Below are positions 1 through 8,554 of a stretch of DNA of 64,000 nt, one piece after another (positions within the stretch are counted from its first letter, which is position 1; every line of letters starts with the position of its first letter). The DNA is from Streptomyces morookaense. Lineage in GTDB: Bacteria > Actinomycetota > Actinomycetes > Streptomycetales > Streptomycetaceae. The translations under genes were made by a program, and so were the position numbers. The stretch is taken from the NCBI RefSeq assembly GCF_013030945.1, contig NZ_JABBXF010000033.1, forward strand, positions 1 to 64,000. Direction: 5' to 3'. The notes beneath the pieces were generated by a model. It had not been told where the DNA came from and made no database searches. It worked only from the letters and a program-made list of their open reading frames with translations.

Positions 1-1291
1 GGGCTCCCCCGGCGACGGCAGCCCGCGCCGCAGCCGGGCCCGAGAGCCCGCCGGCCGGAGCCTGCGGCTCGTGGCCCTGCGGCCCGGGCACGTACCCCAT
101 GGCCGGCCCGCCGCCCGCGAGGGCACCGGAACCGGCGCCCCGCTCCAGCCGGTCGAGCCGGGCCCGCACCGACTGCTCGTCGTCGAAGGCCGCGGGCAGC
201 AGCACCCGCGCGCAGATCAGCTCGAGCTGCAGCCGCGGCGAGGTGGCGCCGCGCATCTCGGTCAGCCCCTGGTTGACCAGGTCGGCGGCGCGGCTGAGCT
301 CGCTCGCGCCGAAGACCGAGGCCTGGGCCTGCATCCGCTCCACGACGTCCGCGGGGGCGTCGATGAGCCCCTTCTCCGCCGCGTCCGGCACGGCGGCGAG
401 GATCACGAGGTCGCGCAGCCGCTCCAGCAGGTCGGCGACGAAGCGCCGCGGGTCGTTGCCGCCCTCGACGACGCGGTCGACGACCTCGAAGGCCGCGGCG
501 CCGTCGCCCGCGGCGAAGGCCTCGACGACGGCGTCGAGCAGCGAGCCGTCCGTGTACCCCAGGAGGGACGTCGCCATGGCATACGTCACACCGTCCTCGG
601 CGGCACCGGCCAGCAACTGGTCCATGACGGACATCGAGTCACGCACGGACCCCGCGCCGGCCCGCACGACCAGCGGCAGCACGCCGTCCTCGACGGGGAT
701 GGCCTCGCGCCCGCACACCTCGGCCAGGTAGTCGCGCAGCGTGCCGGGCGGGACGAGCCGGAACGGGTAGTGGTGCGTACGCGACCGGATGGTGCCGATG
801 ACCTTCTCGGGCTCGGTCGTCGCGAAGATGAACTTCAGATGCTCCGGCGGCTCCTCGACCACCTTCAGCAGGGCGTTGAAGCCCGCCGAGGTGACCATGT
901 GCGCCTCGTCGATGATGTAGATCTTGTACCGGCTGGAAGCGGGCCCGAAGAAGGCCTTCTCGCGCAGCTCACGGGCGTCGTCCACGCCACCGTGCGAGGC
1001 GGCGTCGATCTCGATGACGTCGATCGACCCGCGCCCGTTGCGCGCGAGGTCCTGACAGGACTGGCACTCGCCGCAGGGCGTGGGCGTCGGCCCCTGCTCG
1101 CAGTTCAGGCAGCGCGCGAGGATGCGCGCACTGGTCGTCTTGCCGCAGCCGCGCGGCCCGCTGAACAGGTACGCGTGGTTGACCCGGTTGTTCCGCAGGG
1201 CCTGCTGCAACGGGGTGGTGACATGCTCCTGCCCGATGACCTCGGCGAAGGACTCGGGACGGTAGCGGCGGTAGAGCGCGAGGGACGACAC
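1..1291 (-). CDS. dnaX: DNA polymerase III subunit gamma/tau (3' part missing)
   Basis: Clamp-loader ATPase of the replicative polymerase, cytoplasmic. The minus-strand reading from the GTG at 1291 begins VSSLALYRRYRPESFAEVIG, the typical DnaX N-terminus. It then shows the Walker A stretch GPRGCGKTTSARILAR, the four-cysteine zinc module (CLNCEQ...CGECQSC), the Walker B/DEAH-like IIDEAHMVT and the sensor ATTEPEKV. The window edge cuts the gene in its C-terminal third. It is a housekeeping gene transcribed away from the cluster and marks the left boundary. The SRP RNA gene lies just upstream on the same strand, the usual actinobacterial arrangement. Confidence 0.96.
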   Translation of the reverse strand, partial: MSSLALYRRYRPESFAEVIGQEHVTTPLQQALRNNRVNHAYLFSGPRGCGKTTSARILARCLNCEQGPTPTPCGECQSCQDLARNGRGSIDVIEIDAASHGGVDDARELREKAFFGPASSRYKIYIIDEAHMVTSAGFNALLKVVEEPPEHLKFIFATTEPEKVIGTIRSRTHHYPFRLVPPGTLRDYLAEVCGREAIPVEDGVLPLVVRAGAGSVRDSMSVMDQLLAGAAEDGVTYAMATSLLGYTDGSLLDAVVEAFAAGDGAAAFEVVDRVVEGGNDPRRFVADLLERLRDLVILAAVPDAAEKGLIDAPADVVERMQAQASVFGASELSRAADLVNQGLTEMRGATSPRLQLELICARVLLPAAFDDEQSVRARLDRLERGAGSGALAGGGPAMGYVPGPQGHEPQAPAGGLSGPAAARAAVAGGA

Positions 1292-1378
1292 ACCTACGAC
1301 GATATCGGGCCCCACCGACAAGTGGTCTCCCTCACAGATTCCCGGCCCGCGGCCCCCGTCCGCACCCCCGGAAACACA

Positions 1379-1470
1379 AGGGCCCCCCACGCACCCGCCA
1401 GAGCCCACTTACCCTTGCTGCCTTCCGGCCCTGGGGGAGTTCGGTGAGATAGCGCCACGTGAGGGGCTTG
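1379..1470 (-). ncRNA. ffs: Small bacterial signal recognition particle RNA (4.5S-like)
   Basis: On the minus strand the apical hairpin reads CCAGGGCCGGAAGGCAGCAA, containing the hallmark GGAAGGCAGCA of the SRP RNA domain IV loop that binds Ffh. The outer parts (gcccctcacg and cgtggggggc) can pair to close a long stem. The position directly upstream of dnaX matches other Streptomyces. The exact ends are estimated from the stem and may be off by several bases. Confidence 0.88.
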
Positions 1471-1581
1471 CCTCCACCCTAGCGGATCCCAGGGGGTGCG
1501 GAACCACCCCTCGTGCCCGAAGATCGCCTCCTCGGGGAACGGGTTCGCGAGCACTCCTCCGAGTCTTGTATTGTTTGCCGC

Positions 1582-1669
1582 GGAGGATTCGCCTAGAGGC
1601 CTAGGGCGCACGCTTGGAAAGCGTGTTGGGGGCAACCCCTCACGAGTTCGAATCTCGTATCCTCCGCCA
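1582..1669 (+). tRNA. tRNA-Ser (anticodon GGA)
   Basis: The acceptor stem GGAGGAT (1582-1588) pairs with ATCCTCC (1659-1665), followed by discriminator G and an encoded CCA. The anticodon loop CTTGGAAA carries GGA. There is a long variable arm (GTTGGGGGCAACCCCTCAC) typical of class II tRNA-Ser, and the T-loop GTTCGAATC is intact. The length of 88 nt is normal. Confidence 0.96.
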
Positions 1670-1691
1670 GTGCCTCACCGGGCACGATGTC

Positions 1692-1723
1692 GAAGGGCCC
1701 CGCTGCTTGCAGCGGGGCCCTTC
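1692..1723 (+). terminator. Intrinsic terminator after tRNA-Ser
   Basis: A 15-bp perfect inverted repeat (gaagggccccgctgc / gcagcggggcccttc) begins 23 bases after the tRNA CCA. It would end the tRNA transcript and rules out upstream start codons for the next gene. Confidence 0.75.
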
Positions 1724-1782
1724 GGCGTTCCCCGGTCCCCGCGACCGCGCCGGCCACCGACCCATGTCCGGATTGTGTCGAT

Positions 1783-2880
1783 ATGATATGCAGCGTGATC
1801 AAGCCTGGACGGCCGCATCCCCGCCGGCCCCACGGGCGGTGGCCCCCTGTGCTGCTGTCGCCGGTGCTCCTGACCGTGGTCATCGCCAGCGTGGCCTACA
1901 CCACGCCCCGGAGCATGGCCTTCAGCCGCCTGCTGCCCGCGGCCCCCGCGCTCGCCGCCGCCATGTGGCCGGTGCTGCCCACCGTGCTGCTGGGGACGGT
2001 CTGTCTGCTGCTCATGATCGGGCTCGGCATCGTCTTCCCCGACCTGGGGGTCTGGTACACGGGCGCCGGCATCGTCGCGGTCACCGTGGCGGCCGCCTAC
2101 GGCAGCCACGTCCGGCTCCAGCGGGAGCAGTCCCTCCTCCAGGTGCGGCTCGTCGCCGATGCGGCGCAGAAGGTGGTCCTCAGCCCGATGCCGCGCTGCT
2201 TCCGGGAGATCCGGGTCGAGGCGCTCTACGTGGCGGCCGCGGCGGAGGCCCGGATCGGCGGGGACTTCTACGAGGCGGCCGACACCCCGTACGGGGTCCG
2301 GCTGCTCATCGGCGACGTGCGCGGCAAGGGGCTGCCCGCGGTGGGGGCGGCAGCGGCGGTCGTCAACGCGTTCCGGGAGGCGGCCTACGACGAGGACGGG
2401 CTGAGCGGCATCGCGCGCCGCCTGGAGGCCAGCAGCACCCGGTACAGCACCACGTTCGCCCCCGAGGACCTGCTGGAGCGCTTCATCACCGCCCTCCTCG
2501 TCGAGATCCCGCACGAGGGCGGCCGGATCGGCATCCTCAACTGCGGGCATCCCCCGCCGCTGCTCCTCAACCGCGGGGGGCTGCGCGTGCTGACGCCCAA
2601 GGTGCCGTCCCCGCTGCTCAACCTCGCGGATCTGATCGGCGAGCAGTACAGCGTCGACGTGTTCGACTTCACCCCCGGCGACCAGCTGCTGCTCTACACC
2701 GACGGTGTCACCGAGACCCGCAACCGGAACGGCGACTTCTTCCCGCTGACGGACTGGATGCGGCAGCAGACGGCACCCGGGCCCCGGGACCTGCTCGACC
2801 GGCTGCACCGCGATCTTCTGCAGTACGGCAACGGCCTGCTCGACGACGACATCGCAGCTCTCGCGGTGAGCCTCCGATAA
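1783..2880 (+). CDS. Membrane-anchored PP2C/SpoIIE-family serine phosphatase
   Basis: Protein of about 365 aa. The first ~120 residues hold three or four hydrophobic segments. The rest is a SpoIIE/RsbU-type phosphatase domain with the metal-binding motifs IGGDFYEA, IGDVRGKG, LNCGHPPPLL and LLYTDGVTETR, ending LDDDIAALAVSLR. Such enzymes dephosphorylate anti-sigma-factor antagonists. No PAS or GAF sensor and no partner antagonist gene is seen nearby. ATG 1783 is chosen because the tRNA terminator occupies the more upstream possible starts; GTG 1795 is an alternative. It is probably a chromosomal flanking gene rather than part of the cluster. Confidence 0.85.
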   Translation: MICSVIKPGRPHPRRPHGRWPPVLLSPVLLTVVIASVAYTTPRSMAFSRLLPAAPALAAAMWPVLPTVLLGTVCLLLMIGLGIVFPDLGVWYTGAGIVAVTVAAAYGSHVRLQREQSLLQVRLVADAAQKVVLSPMPRCFREIRVEALYVAAAAEARIGGDFYEAADTPYGVRLLIGDVRGKGLPAVGAAAAVVNAFREAAYDEDGLSGIARRLEASSTRYSTTFAPEDLLERFITALLVEIPHEGGRIGILNCGHPPPLLLNRGGLRVLTPKVPSPLLNLADLIGEQYSVDVFDFTPGDQLLLYTDGVTETRNRNGDFFPLTDWMRQQTAPGPRDLLDRLHRDLLQYGNGLLDDDIAALAVSLR

Positions 2881-2907
2881 GGCCACCGCGGGGCGTCCCA
2901 ATTTTTC

Positions 2908-2925
2908 TCAAGAAGGACTCGAAGG
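2908..2925 (+). promoter_or_regulatory. Candidate SARP-binding direct repeat upstream of the sugar operon
   Basis: TCAAGAA at 2908 and TCGAAGG at 2919 are exactly 11 bp apart, the phasing of SARP heptamer repeats. They lie about 105 bp ahead of the dTDP-glucose synthase start, next to an AT-rich stretch (aatttttctcaag) that is unusual here. There are only two repeats, so support is moderate. Confidence 0.45.
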
Positions 2926-3030
2926 GCGACAGGGAGCATCAGGGCGTGGCGGCGTCGGTGGAAACCCTGGTGCAGGGAGGGGATGGCCGGCATGTGCCAC
3001 ACGTCGATCCCTCTCGCTCTAGGAGTATCC

Positions 3031-4098
3031 GTGAAGGCACTCGTCCTGTCCGGGGGCGCCGGAACCCGGTTGCGCCCCCTCACGCACACGTCGGCCAAGC
3101 AGTTGGTGCCCGTCGCCAACAAGCCCGTACTTTTCTACGGCCTGGAGTCGATCGCGGCGGCGGGCATCACCGAGGTGGGCATCATCACCGGCGACACCGA
3201 TCAGGAGGTGCGTGCCGCCGTCGGAGACGGTTCCGCCTTCGGGATCACGGTGACGTATCTGCGCCAGGAGCAGCCTCTCGGTCTGGCGCACGCGGTACTG
3301 ACCGCGCGTGAGTGGCTCGGCGAGGACGACTTCGTGATGTTCCTCGGCGACAACTTCCTCATCGACGGCATCGAGCCGGTCGTCGCGGAGTTCACGGGCG
3401 CCCGGCCCGATGCCCAGATCCTGCTGACGAAGGTGACCGACCCGTCGGCGTTCGGTGTGGGCGAGGTCGACGGCGACGGCAAGGTCGTGCGGCTGGAGGA
3501 GAAGCCCCGGGTTCCCCGGAGCGATCTGGCACTGGTCGGGATCTATCTGTTCACACCGGCGATCCACGAGGCGGTGTCGAGCATCACACCGTCGCGCCGG
3601 GGCGAGCTGGAGATCACCGATGCCATTCAGTGGCTGATCGAGCAGGGCCGCGACGTGCGCTCCACGCTCATCGACGGGTACTGGAAGGACACCGGCACCG
3701 TCGACGACCTGCTCGAGGTGAACCGGATCGTGCTGGAGAGACTGCCCGCGCGCCATGAGGGGACCGTCGACGAGAACAGCGAGATCCTCGGGCGGGTTTC
3801 CGTCGGACCGAACGCCGAGATCCGCAACTCGCGCATCATCGGCCCTGTCGTGATCGGCAGCGGGGCCCGGATCAACGGGTCGACGGTGGGACCGTTCACG
3901 TCGGTGGCCGAGGACTGCCAGATCATCGACAGCGAGATCGAGTACTCGATCGTCCTGCGGGACTCCCGCATCGAGGGGGTCCACGGCGTCGAGGCCTCCC
4001 TCATCGGCCGCAACACCCAGGTGACGTCGGCGCCCTGGACCCCCCGGGCGCACCGGCTGGTCCTCGGCGACCACAGCACGGCTCGGATCAGCGCATGA
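3031..4098 (+). CDS. Glucose-1-phosphate thymidylyltransferase (dTDP-glucose synthase)
   Basis: Makes dTDP-glucose from dTTP and glucose-1-phosphate, the first step towards activated deoxysugars. The N-terminus VKALVLSGGAGTRLRPLT is the nucleotide-binding signature of the RmlA/StrD family. FLGDNFL, EEKPRVPRSDLALVGIYLF and GYWKDTGTVDDLLEVN are further conserved blocks. At 355 aa this is the long StrD/MtmD-like form with a left-handed beta-helix C-terminus (repeated hexapeptides such as GPNAEIRNSRIIGPVVIGSGARI), usual in antibiotic clusters. GTG 3031 is preferred because aggag lies 5-9 bases upstream. It overlaps the next gene by ATGA, so the two are translationally coupled. Confidence 0.93.
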   Translation: MKALVLSGGAGTRLRPLTHTSAKQLVPVANKPVLFYGLESIAAAGITEVGIITGDTDQEVRAAVGDGSAFGITVTYLRQEQPLGLAHAVLTAREWLGEDDFVMFLGDNFLIDGIEPVVAEFTGARPDAQILLTKVTDPSAFGVGEVDGDGKVVRLEEKPRVPRSDLALVGIYLFTPAIHEAVSSITPSRRGELEITDAIQWLIEQGRDVRSTLIDGYWKDTGTVDDLLEVNRIVLERLPARHEGTVDENSEILGRVSVGPNAEIRNSRIIGPVVIGSGARINGSTVGPFTSVAEDCQIIDSEIEYSIVLRDSRIEGVHGVEASLIGRNTQVTSAPWTPRAHRLVLGDHSTARISA

Positions 4099-5075
4099 AG
4101 ATTCTCGTCACCGGCGCGGCCGGATTCATAGGTTCGCACTTCGTGCGCATGCTGCTCGATCCGACGCGGACGGACGACAGCCATCTCGTCACCGCCGTGG
4201 ACAGCCTCTCGTACGCGGGAAATCCGGCGAATCTCGCGGCGGTCCGCGACAGCGAGGGATTCCGCTTCGAGCTCGGGGACGTGACGGACGCCGCGCTCAT
4301 GGAGCGGGTCGTCGCGGGGCAGGACGCCGTGGTGCATTTCGCGGCGGAGTCCCATGTGGACCGTTCCATCGACGGGGCACGGGACTTCGTGCACACCAAC
4401 GTTCTGGGAACGCAGACGGTTCTGAACGCGGCGCTGCGCGCCGGAGTGGGCCGGGTGCTGCACATCTCGACGGACGAGGTCTACGGGTCGATCGCTTCCG
4501 GTTCCTGGCCGGAGGAGCACCCGCTGGAGCCCAACTCGCCCTATGCGGCCTCGAAAGCGGCCAGTGACCTGATCGCACTGGCATACCACCGCACCCACGG
4601 ACTGGACGTGCGGATCACACGCTGCTCGAACAACTACGGGACGCACCAGTACCCCGAAAAGATCATCCCGTTGTTCGTGACCAACCTCCTGCAGGGGCGC
4701 AAGGTGCCGCTGTACGGAGACGGGCTCAGCATCCGGGACTGGCTGCACGTCGACGACCACTGCCGGGGCATCCTGCTCGCCCTCGAGCACGGACGGGCCG
4801 GCGAGATCTACAACATAGGCGGCGGTACGGAGCTCACGAACCGGGAGCTGACCGGGTTGCTGCTCGAGGCGTGCGGAGCCGGGCCGGACCGCATCGAGTA
4901 CGTCGCGGACCGCAAGGGCCATGACCGCCGCTATTCGGTCGACTGGAGCAAGGCCCGGCGCGAGCTGGGTTACACACCGCGCTACGACTTCTCACGCGGC
5001 CTCGCCGAGACCGTGGCGTGGTACCGGGACAATCGGGCCTGGTGGGAGCCGTTGCTGCAGCGGAACGGCAGGTGA
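4095..5075 (+). CDS. dTDP-glucose 4,6-dehydratase
   Basis: Converts dTDP-D-glucose to dTDP-4-keto-6-deoxyglucose, the common precursor of all 6-deoxysugars. An extended SDR of 326 aa with the NAD motif VTGAAGFIGSHF, the catalytic THISTDEVYGS region (here LHISTDEVYGS), YAASKAASD (Tyr/Lys) and RCSNNYGTHQYPEK, all diagnostic of RmlB-type dehydratases. It overlaps the dTDP-glucose synthase by 4 bases. No sugar 3,5-epimerase follows, so the D-configuration at C-5 is probably kept. Confidence 0.94.
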   Translation: MKILVTGAAGFIGSHFVRMLLDPTRTDDSHLVTAVDSLSYAGNPANLAAVRDSEGFRFELGDVTDAALMERVVAGQDAVVHFAAESHVDRSIDGARDFVHTNVLGTQTVLNAALRAGVGRVLHISTDEVYGSIASGSWPEEHPLEPNSPYAASKAASDLIALAYHRTHGLDVRITRCSNNYGTHQYPEKIIPLFVTNLLQGRKVPLYGDGLSIRDWLHVDDHCRGILLALEHGRAGEIYNIGGGTELTNRELTGLLLEACGAGPDRIEYVADRKGHDRRYSVDWSKARRELGYTPRYDFSRGLAETVAWYRDNRAWWEPLLQRNGR

Positions 5076-5114
5076 GGCCCGGCGCGCCCGGCGTTCGGTA
5101 CGACGCGCCGGGCC
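5076..5114. terminator. Bidirectional terminator between converging operons
   Basis: GGCCCGGCGCG (5076-5086) and CGCGCCGGGCC (5104-5114) form an 11-bp perfect stem. It starts directly after the dehydratase stop and lies just beyond the end of the opposing 2,3-dehydratase. Confidence 0.7.
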
Positions 5115-5121
5115 CGCCCGC

Positions 5122-6540
5122 CTACACCATCGGCTGCAGGCAGGCCAGCAGACTGCGGGCCTCCACATTGAGGTAGCCGCCGTGCCGCACCAGCGCGTAC
5201 AGCTGGCGCAGTGCCATCCACCGGAATCCGGGCGGTGGCGTGGACGACCGCACCTCGTCATCGACTCCGACGGCGAGGTAGCGATTCTCCGCCTGGTAGA
5301 ACCGGCCGCCCTCCTCGGAGAGGAGGGTGTCGTAGAGGATGTCCCCGGGTGCCGCTTCGCGGACCAGATCCAGATAGCGGGGCTGCTGACCCGCCGGCAG
5401 GCCGTGGAAGTTGTCCGGCACGCACTGGACGGTGGGCCCCAGTTCGACGACGTCCGGAGTCCCGCCCTCGGCGCGGGCGTGGACGAGGACCTCCACGTCT
5501 CCGCGGGTGCGGCAGACGAGGAAGGCGACCACGCCCCTCCCCCGGGGGGCGATCAACGGCTGTCCCCAGGACGTCACTTCACGATTCGACGCACGCACCA
5601 TGGTCCCGATGACCTGGAAGTAGCGGTTCTCCTCGTGGCTGATGGCGTCCTCGGAGCGCCGCCACCGGTCCACGGAGGCGAGCGGGACGAGCCGGGAGAC
5701 GAGTGACGAGCGGCTCTTGGCGTTGTTGAGCCAGCTCTGGATGGCGGCGGTCTCCGACTGCGCCGCGTCGTCGAAGGCCGCCGCGGGCGCGCTCAGGGGC
5801 AGGCAGGACAACACGGTGCGGGCGTCCATGTTGACCATGTTGTCCTCGCGCAGCAGGGCGTGGAGCTGTCCGACCGTCACCCAGCGGTAGTCGTCGTGCA
5901 CGACGACGTCCTCGTCGGTCTCCACGATGATGTTGCGGTTGCGCTTGCGGTAGAAGCTTCCGCCCTGTTCCGAGTGCAGTACGTCGGCGAGCACCCGGCC
6001 ACGCCCCGGCTCGGTGAAATATTCCAGGTACCGGGTGGCCGCACCGCCGTGGAGGCGCAGGAAGTTGCTGCGCGTGGCCTGCACCGTGGGCGACAGCTGC
6101 AGCACATTGATGTTGCCCGGTTCCATCTTGGCCTGGACGAGCAGGCAGAGGACGCCGTCGATCTCCTTGGCGAGCATCCCGAGGACACCCACCTCGGGCT
6201 GGTCGATGACCGGCTGGGACCAGTGCGGCACGGGGCCGTCGGCGCCCGACACGTCGAGACCGCGGATGCGGAAGAAACCGCCGCTGCGGTGCACCAGGTC
6301 GCCGGTGTCGTCCGTGAAGCGCCAGCCGTCGAGCTGCGCGAACGGGACCGGGGTCGTGGTGAATTCATTGACCCGGGCCCGTTCCTCGAGCCACTGGCGT
6401 ATCTCCGGAAGGCCGCCCGTGCCCGGAGTGGTCGACGTACGGGCGGACTCCAGGCACCGCTCCGCCGTGCCCCGGGGGGTAAGCGGCTCGTGAACCGCGG
6501 GAGGGAGAACCACTGTTGCTGCACCTCTCATCATCGTCAT
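5122..6540 (-). CDS. NDP-hexose 2,3-dehydratase
   Basis: Removes the C-2 hydroxyl of dTDP-4-keto-6-deoxyglucose to give the 3,4-diketo intermediate, committing the pathway to 2-deoxysugars. The protein is 472 aa, the normal size for the EvaA/UrdS/OleV family, and shows its internal duplication. Each half has a block of the type NFLRLHGGAATRYLEYF / NFHGLPAGQQPRYLDLV and then SEQGGSFYRKRNRNIIVE / SEEGGRFYQAENRYLAVG. It is the last gene of the minus-strand operon that also encodes the exporter and the two-component system (66 bp after the response regulator). The start is uncertain: three Met codons lie within the first residues and no strong ribosome-binding site is seen. Confidence 0.93.
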   Translation of the reverse strand: MTMMRGAATVVLPPAVHEPLTPRGTAERCLESARTSTTPGTGGLPEIRQWLEERARVNEFTTTPVPFAQLDGWRFTDDTGDLVHRSGGFFRIRGLDVSGADGPVPHWSQPVIDQPEVGVLGMLAKEIDGVLCLLVQAKMEPGNINVLQLSPTVQATRSNFLRLHGGAATRYLEYFTEPGRGRVLADVLHSEQGGSFYRKRNRNIIVETDEDVVVHDDYRWVTVGQLHALLREDNMVNMDARTVLSCLPLSAPAAAFDDAAQSETAAIQSWLNNAKSRSSLVSRLVPLASVDRWRRSEDAISHEENRYFQVIGTMVRASNREVTSWGQPLIAPRGRGVVAFLVCRTRGDVEVLVHARAEGGTPDVVELGPTVQCVPDNFHGLPAGQQPRYLDLVREAAPGDILYDTLLSEEGGRFYQAENRYLAVGVDDEVRSSTPPPGFRWMALRQLYALVRHGGYLNVEARSLLACLQPMV

Positions 6541-6606
6541 GGGAGGTTCAGCTTCTGTCGTCCGGTTCGAAGTGCGGCGGGGAACCGATCCACCGGGGAG
6601 GCGGGC

Positions 6607-7251
6607 CTACCCGCGCGCCTCGAAGACGTCGGTGAGCAGGCGGCGTTGCAGGGCGACCGTGACGGCGGCGGTGCGGTCGCCGACGTCGAGCTTGGCGAAG
6701 ATGCGCACGAGATGGGTCTTGACGGTCGTCTCGCCGATGTTCAGCTGCCGGCCGATGGCGGCATTGGTCAGGCCTCTCGCCACCAGCCGCAGGACGTCGA
6801 GTTCGCGGGCGGTCAGCGTCTCCTGGACGGGGGCCCGCACGTGATTGACGAGTTTCGCGGCGATGAGCGGCGGCAGGACGGTGTCGCCCTCGGCAGCGGC
6901 CCGGATGGCCGCCGTCAGGGCGTCCGGCGTGGCGTCCTTGAGCAGGTAGCCCGCGGCACCGGCCTCGACCGCGCGCACGATGTTGGAGTCCGTGTCGTAC
7001 GTGGTCAGGATCAGCACCCGGACGTCCGGGCACCGGACGGAGATCTGCGCGGTGGCCGCCACGCCGTCGAGCCCGGGCATCCGCAGGTCCATGAGGACGA
7101 CGTCCGGGCGCAGTTCGTCCGCGAGGCGGATCGCGGCCGTCCCGCTGTCCGCCTCGCCGACGATCTCCAGGCCGTCCTCGCCGGCCAGCAGTCCCACCAG
7201 CCCGGCTCTCACCACCGGATGGTCATCGGCGATCAGCAACCTGATGGCCAC
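6607..7251 (-). CDS. NarL/LuxR-family response regulator
   Basis: About 214 aa. The receiver domain has the acidic pair in LLIADDHPVV, the phosphoacceptor Asp in VVLMDLRMPG, the Thr of LILTTYDTD and Lys in GYLLKDATPD. The LuxR-type helix-turn-helix reads LTARELDVLRLVARGLTNAAIGRQL...ETTVKTHLVRIFAKL. Partner of the adjacent kinase. GTG 7251 is preferred because of the upstream gaggggg; GTG 7257 is possible. Encoded between the kinase and a sugar-biosynthesis gene, it probably tunes exporter or cluster expression. The 28-bp palindrome at 10291-10318 is a candidate target. Confidence 0.92.
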   Translation of the reverse strand: MAIRLLIADDHPVVRAGLVGLLAGEDGLEIVGEADSGTAAIRLADELRPDVVLMDLRMPGLDGVAATAQISVRCPDVRVLILTTYDTDSNIVRAVEAGAAGYLLKDATPDALTAAIRAAAEGDTVLPPLIAAKLVNHVRAPVQETLTARELDVLRLVARGLTNAAIGRQLNIGETTVKTHLVRIFAKLDVGDRTAAVTVALQRRLLTDVFEARG

Positions 7252-7294
7252 GGCCACGCCCCCTCGCTCGCGCTCTTCCCTGGACGTCCCCCGC

Positions 7295-8554
7295 TCACTG
7301 CTTCCAGGCCACCTCGACCGTGACGCGTGTGCCTTCACCGAGGCGGCTTTCCACGTTCACCGTCCCGTTGACCTGTTCGGCACGGGACCGCATGCCCCGC
7401 AGGCCGAACCCCTGGGTCTGTTCGGGGTCGAAGCCCTTGCCGTCGTCGGTGATCTCCAGGAGGACCGATTTCGGATGGTAGCTCAGCCGGACCCGCACGT
7501 CGCCTGCGCCGGCGTGCTTGCGCACGTTCGCGAGGGCCTCCTGGGCACACCGCAGCAGGACGACCTGGACCGCGGAGTCCAGGGGAAGGGGGGTGCCGGC
7601 GATGTGCGCCTCGGCGACGATGCCGAGTTCGTCGCCCAGGCGGGCGGTGATGTTCTTGATCGCGGTGTCGAGGGGGGCGCTGCGCAGGTGCAGCGGGCCG
7701 GAGGAGGTGACCACGGCGCGGGCTTCGGCGAGGTTCTCGCTGACGGTCTTCTGGGCGAGTGCGAGGCGTTCACGAACCCTGCCGGGGTCGCTGAACGCGG
7801 CGGCGTCGGCCGCGCGGATGAGCATGAGGGTACTGGTCAGGCCCTGCCCGATGGTGTCGTGGATCTCCTGGGCCAAGCGGTGTCGCTCGGCCATGACGCC
7901 TGCCTCGTGGTAGGCGGAGGTGAGCAGGGCACGGCTTTCCTCGAGTTGGGCGATCAGCTCGCCACGGCGGCGGTTCTCGACCAGGAGCTGGGTGACGAAG
8001 AATCCGACGAGCAGTGCGAAAAGCCAGGTCGTGGCGTTCTGCAGAGCGGTTTCGCCGATCGCCTTCGCGGCGAAGCCATGGTGCCGCAGGTAGATCGCAT
8101 CGCTCAGCAGCGTCACGCCCGCGCCACAGGCAGCAGCGAGGCTGATCGGCGAGAGCAGCGCGAAGCTGATGGGGAGGACCAGGTAGAGGGCGATGGGAGC
8201 CCGGTCGTCGATCGCCGTGAGGAACAGGGTTCCCGCATAGGCGATCGCGAGGAACACCCGGCCCGACCACGGGGGCCGGGTGCCCGAGAGGGCCGGGGCG
8301 CCCAGCGTGATGTACGAGGCGGCGAGGCCGGCCAGGGCCAGGTGGGCGAACCAGGGAGCGTCATCGGCCCACAGCAGCACCTCCAGGACGATGCCCATCA
8401 ACGTGAAGGAAGCGTGCCAGCCCAGAATGATGCGCAGCAGCCACCCCTGGCCGCTGTCCTCCTCGGCGGCGGCGGTGGGGGGCTGCTGCAGGTTTCCGGG
8501 AGCGGGGCCGCCCGGCCGGCCGGCCCCGTTCTCCGCGTCGGTGGGGACGGTCAC
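7295..8554 (-). CDS. Sensor histidine kinase (HisKA_3 type)
   Basis: About 419 aa. Roughly six hydrophobic segments come first (for example VLLWADDAPWFAHLALAGLAA, YLVLPISFALLSPI, TTWLFALLVGFFVTQLL). The dimerisation box follows with phosphoacceptor His in LAQEIHDTIGQGLTSTLML, then the ATPase with ITDDGKGFDPEQTQGFGLRGMRSR. The sensor part is almost entirely membrane-embedded, like DesK/LiaS-type kinases that sense membrane perturbation. GTG 8554 gives the GTGA overlap used throughout this operon; an ATG at 8593 would overlap the permease by 42 bases. Confidence 0.9.
   Translation of the reverse strand: MTVPTDAENGAGRPGGPAPGNLQQPPTAAAEEDSGQGWLLRIILGWHASFTLMGIVLEVLLWADDAPWFAHLALAGLAASYITLGAPALSGTRPPWSGRVFLAIAYAGTLFLTAIDDRAPIALYLVLPISFALLSPISLAAACGAGVTLLSDAIYLRHHGFAAKAIGETALQNATTWLFALLVGFFVTQLLVENRRRGELIAQLEESRALLTSAYHEAGVMAERHRLAQEIHDTIGQGLTSTLMLIRAADAAAFSDPGRVRERLALAQKTVSENLAEARAVVTSSGPLHLRSAPLDTAIKNITARLGDELGIVAEAHIAGTPLPLDSAVQVVLLRCAQEALANVRKHAGAGDVRVRLSYHPKSVLLEITDDGKGFDPEQTQGFGLRGMRSRAEQVNGTVNVESRLGEGTRVTVEVAWKQ

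Noticed and set aside
1614..3311. Long plus-strand frame through the tRNA and the SpoIIE gene
   Set aside because: It runs through tRNA-Ser and a terminator and gives Arg/Pro-rich shadow sequence.
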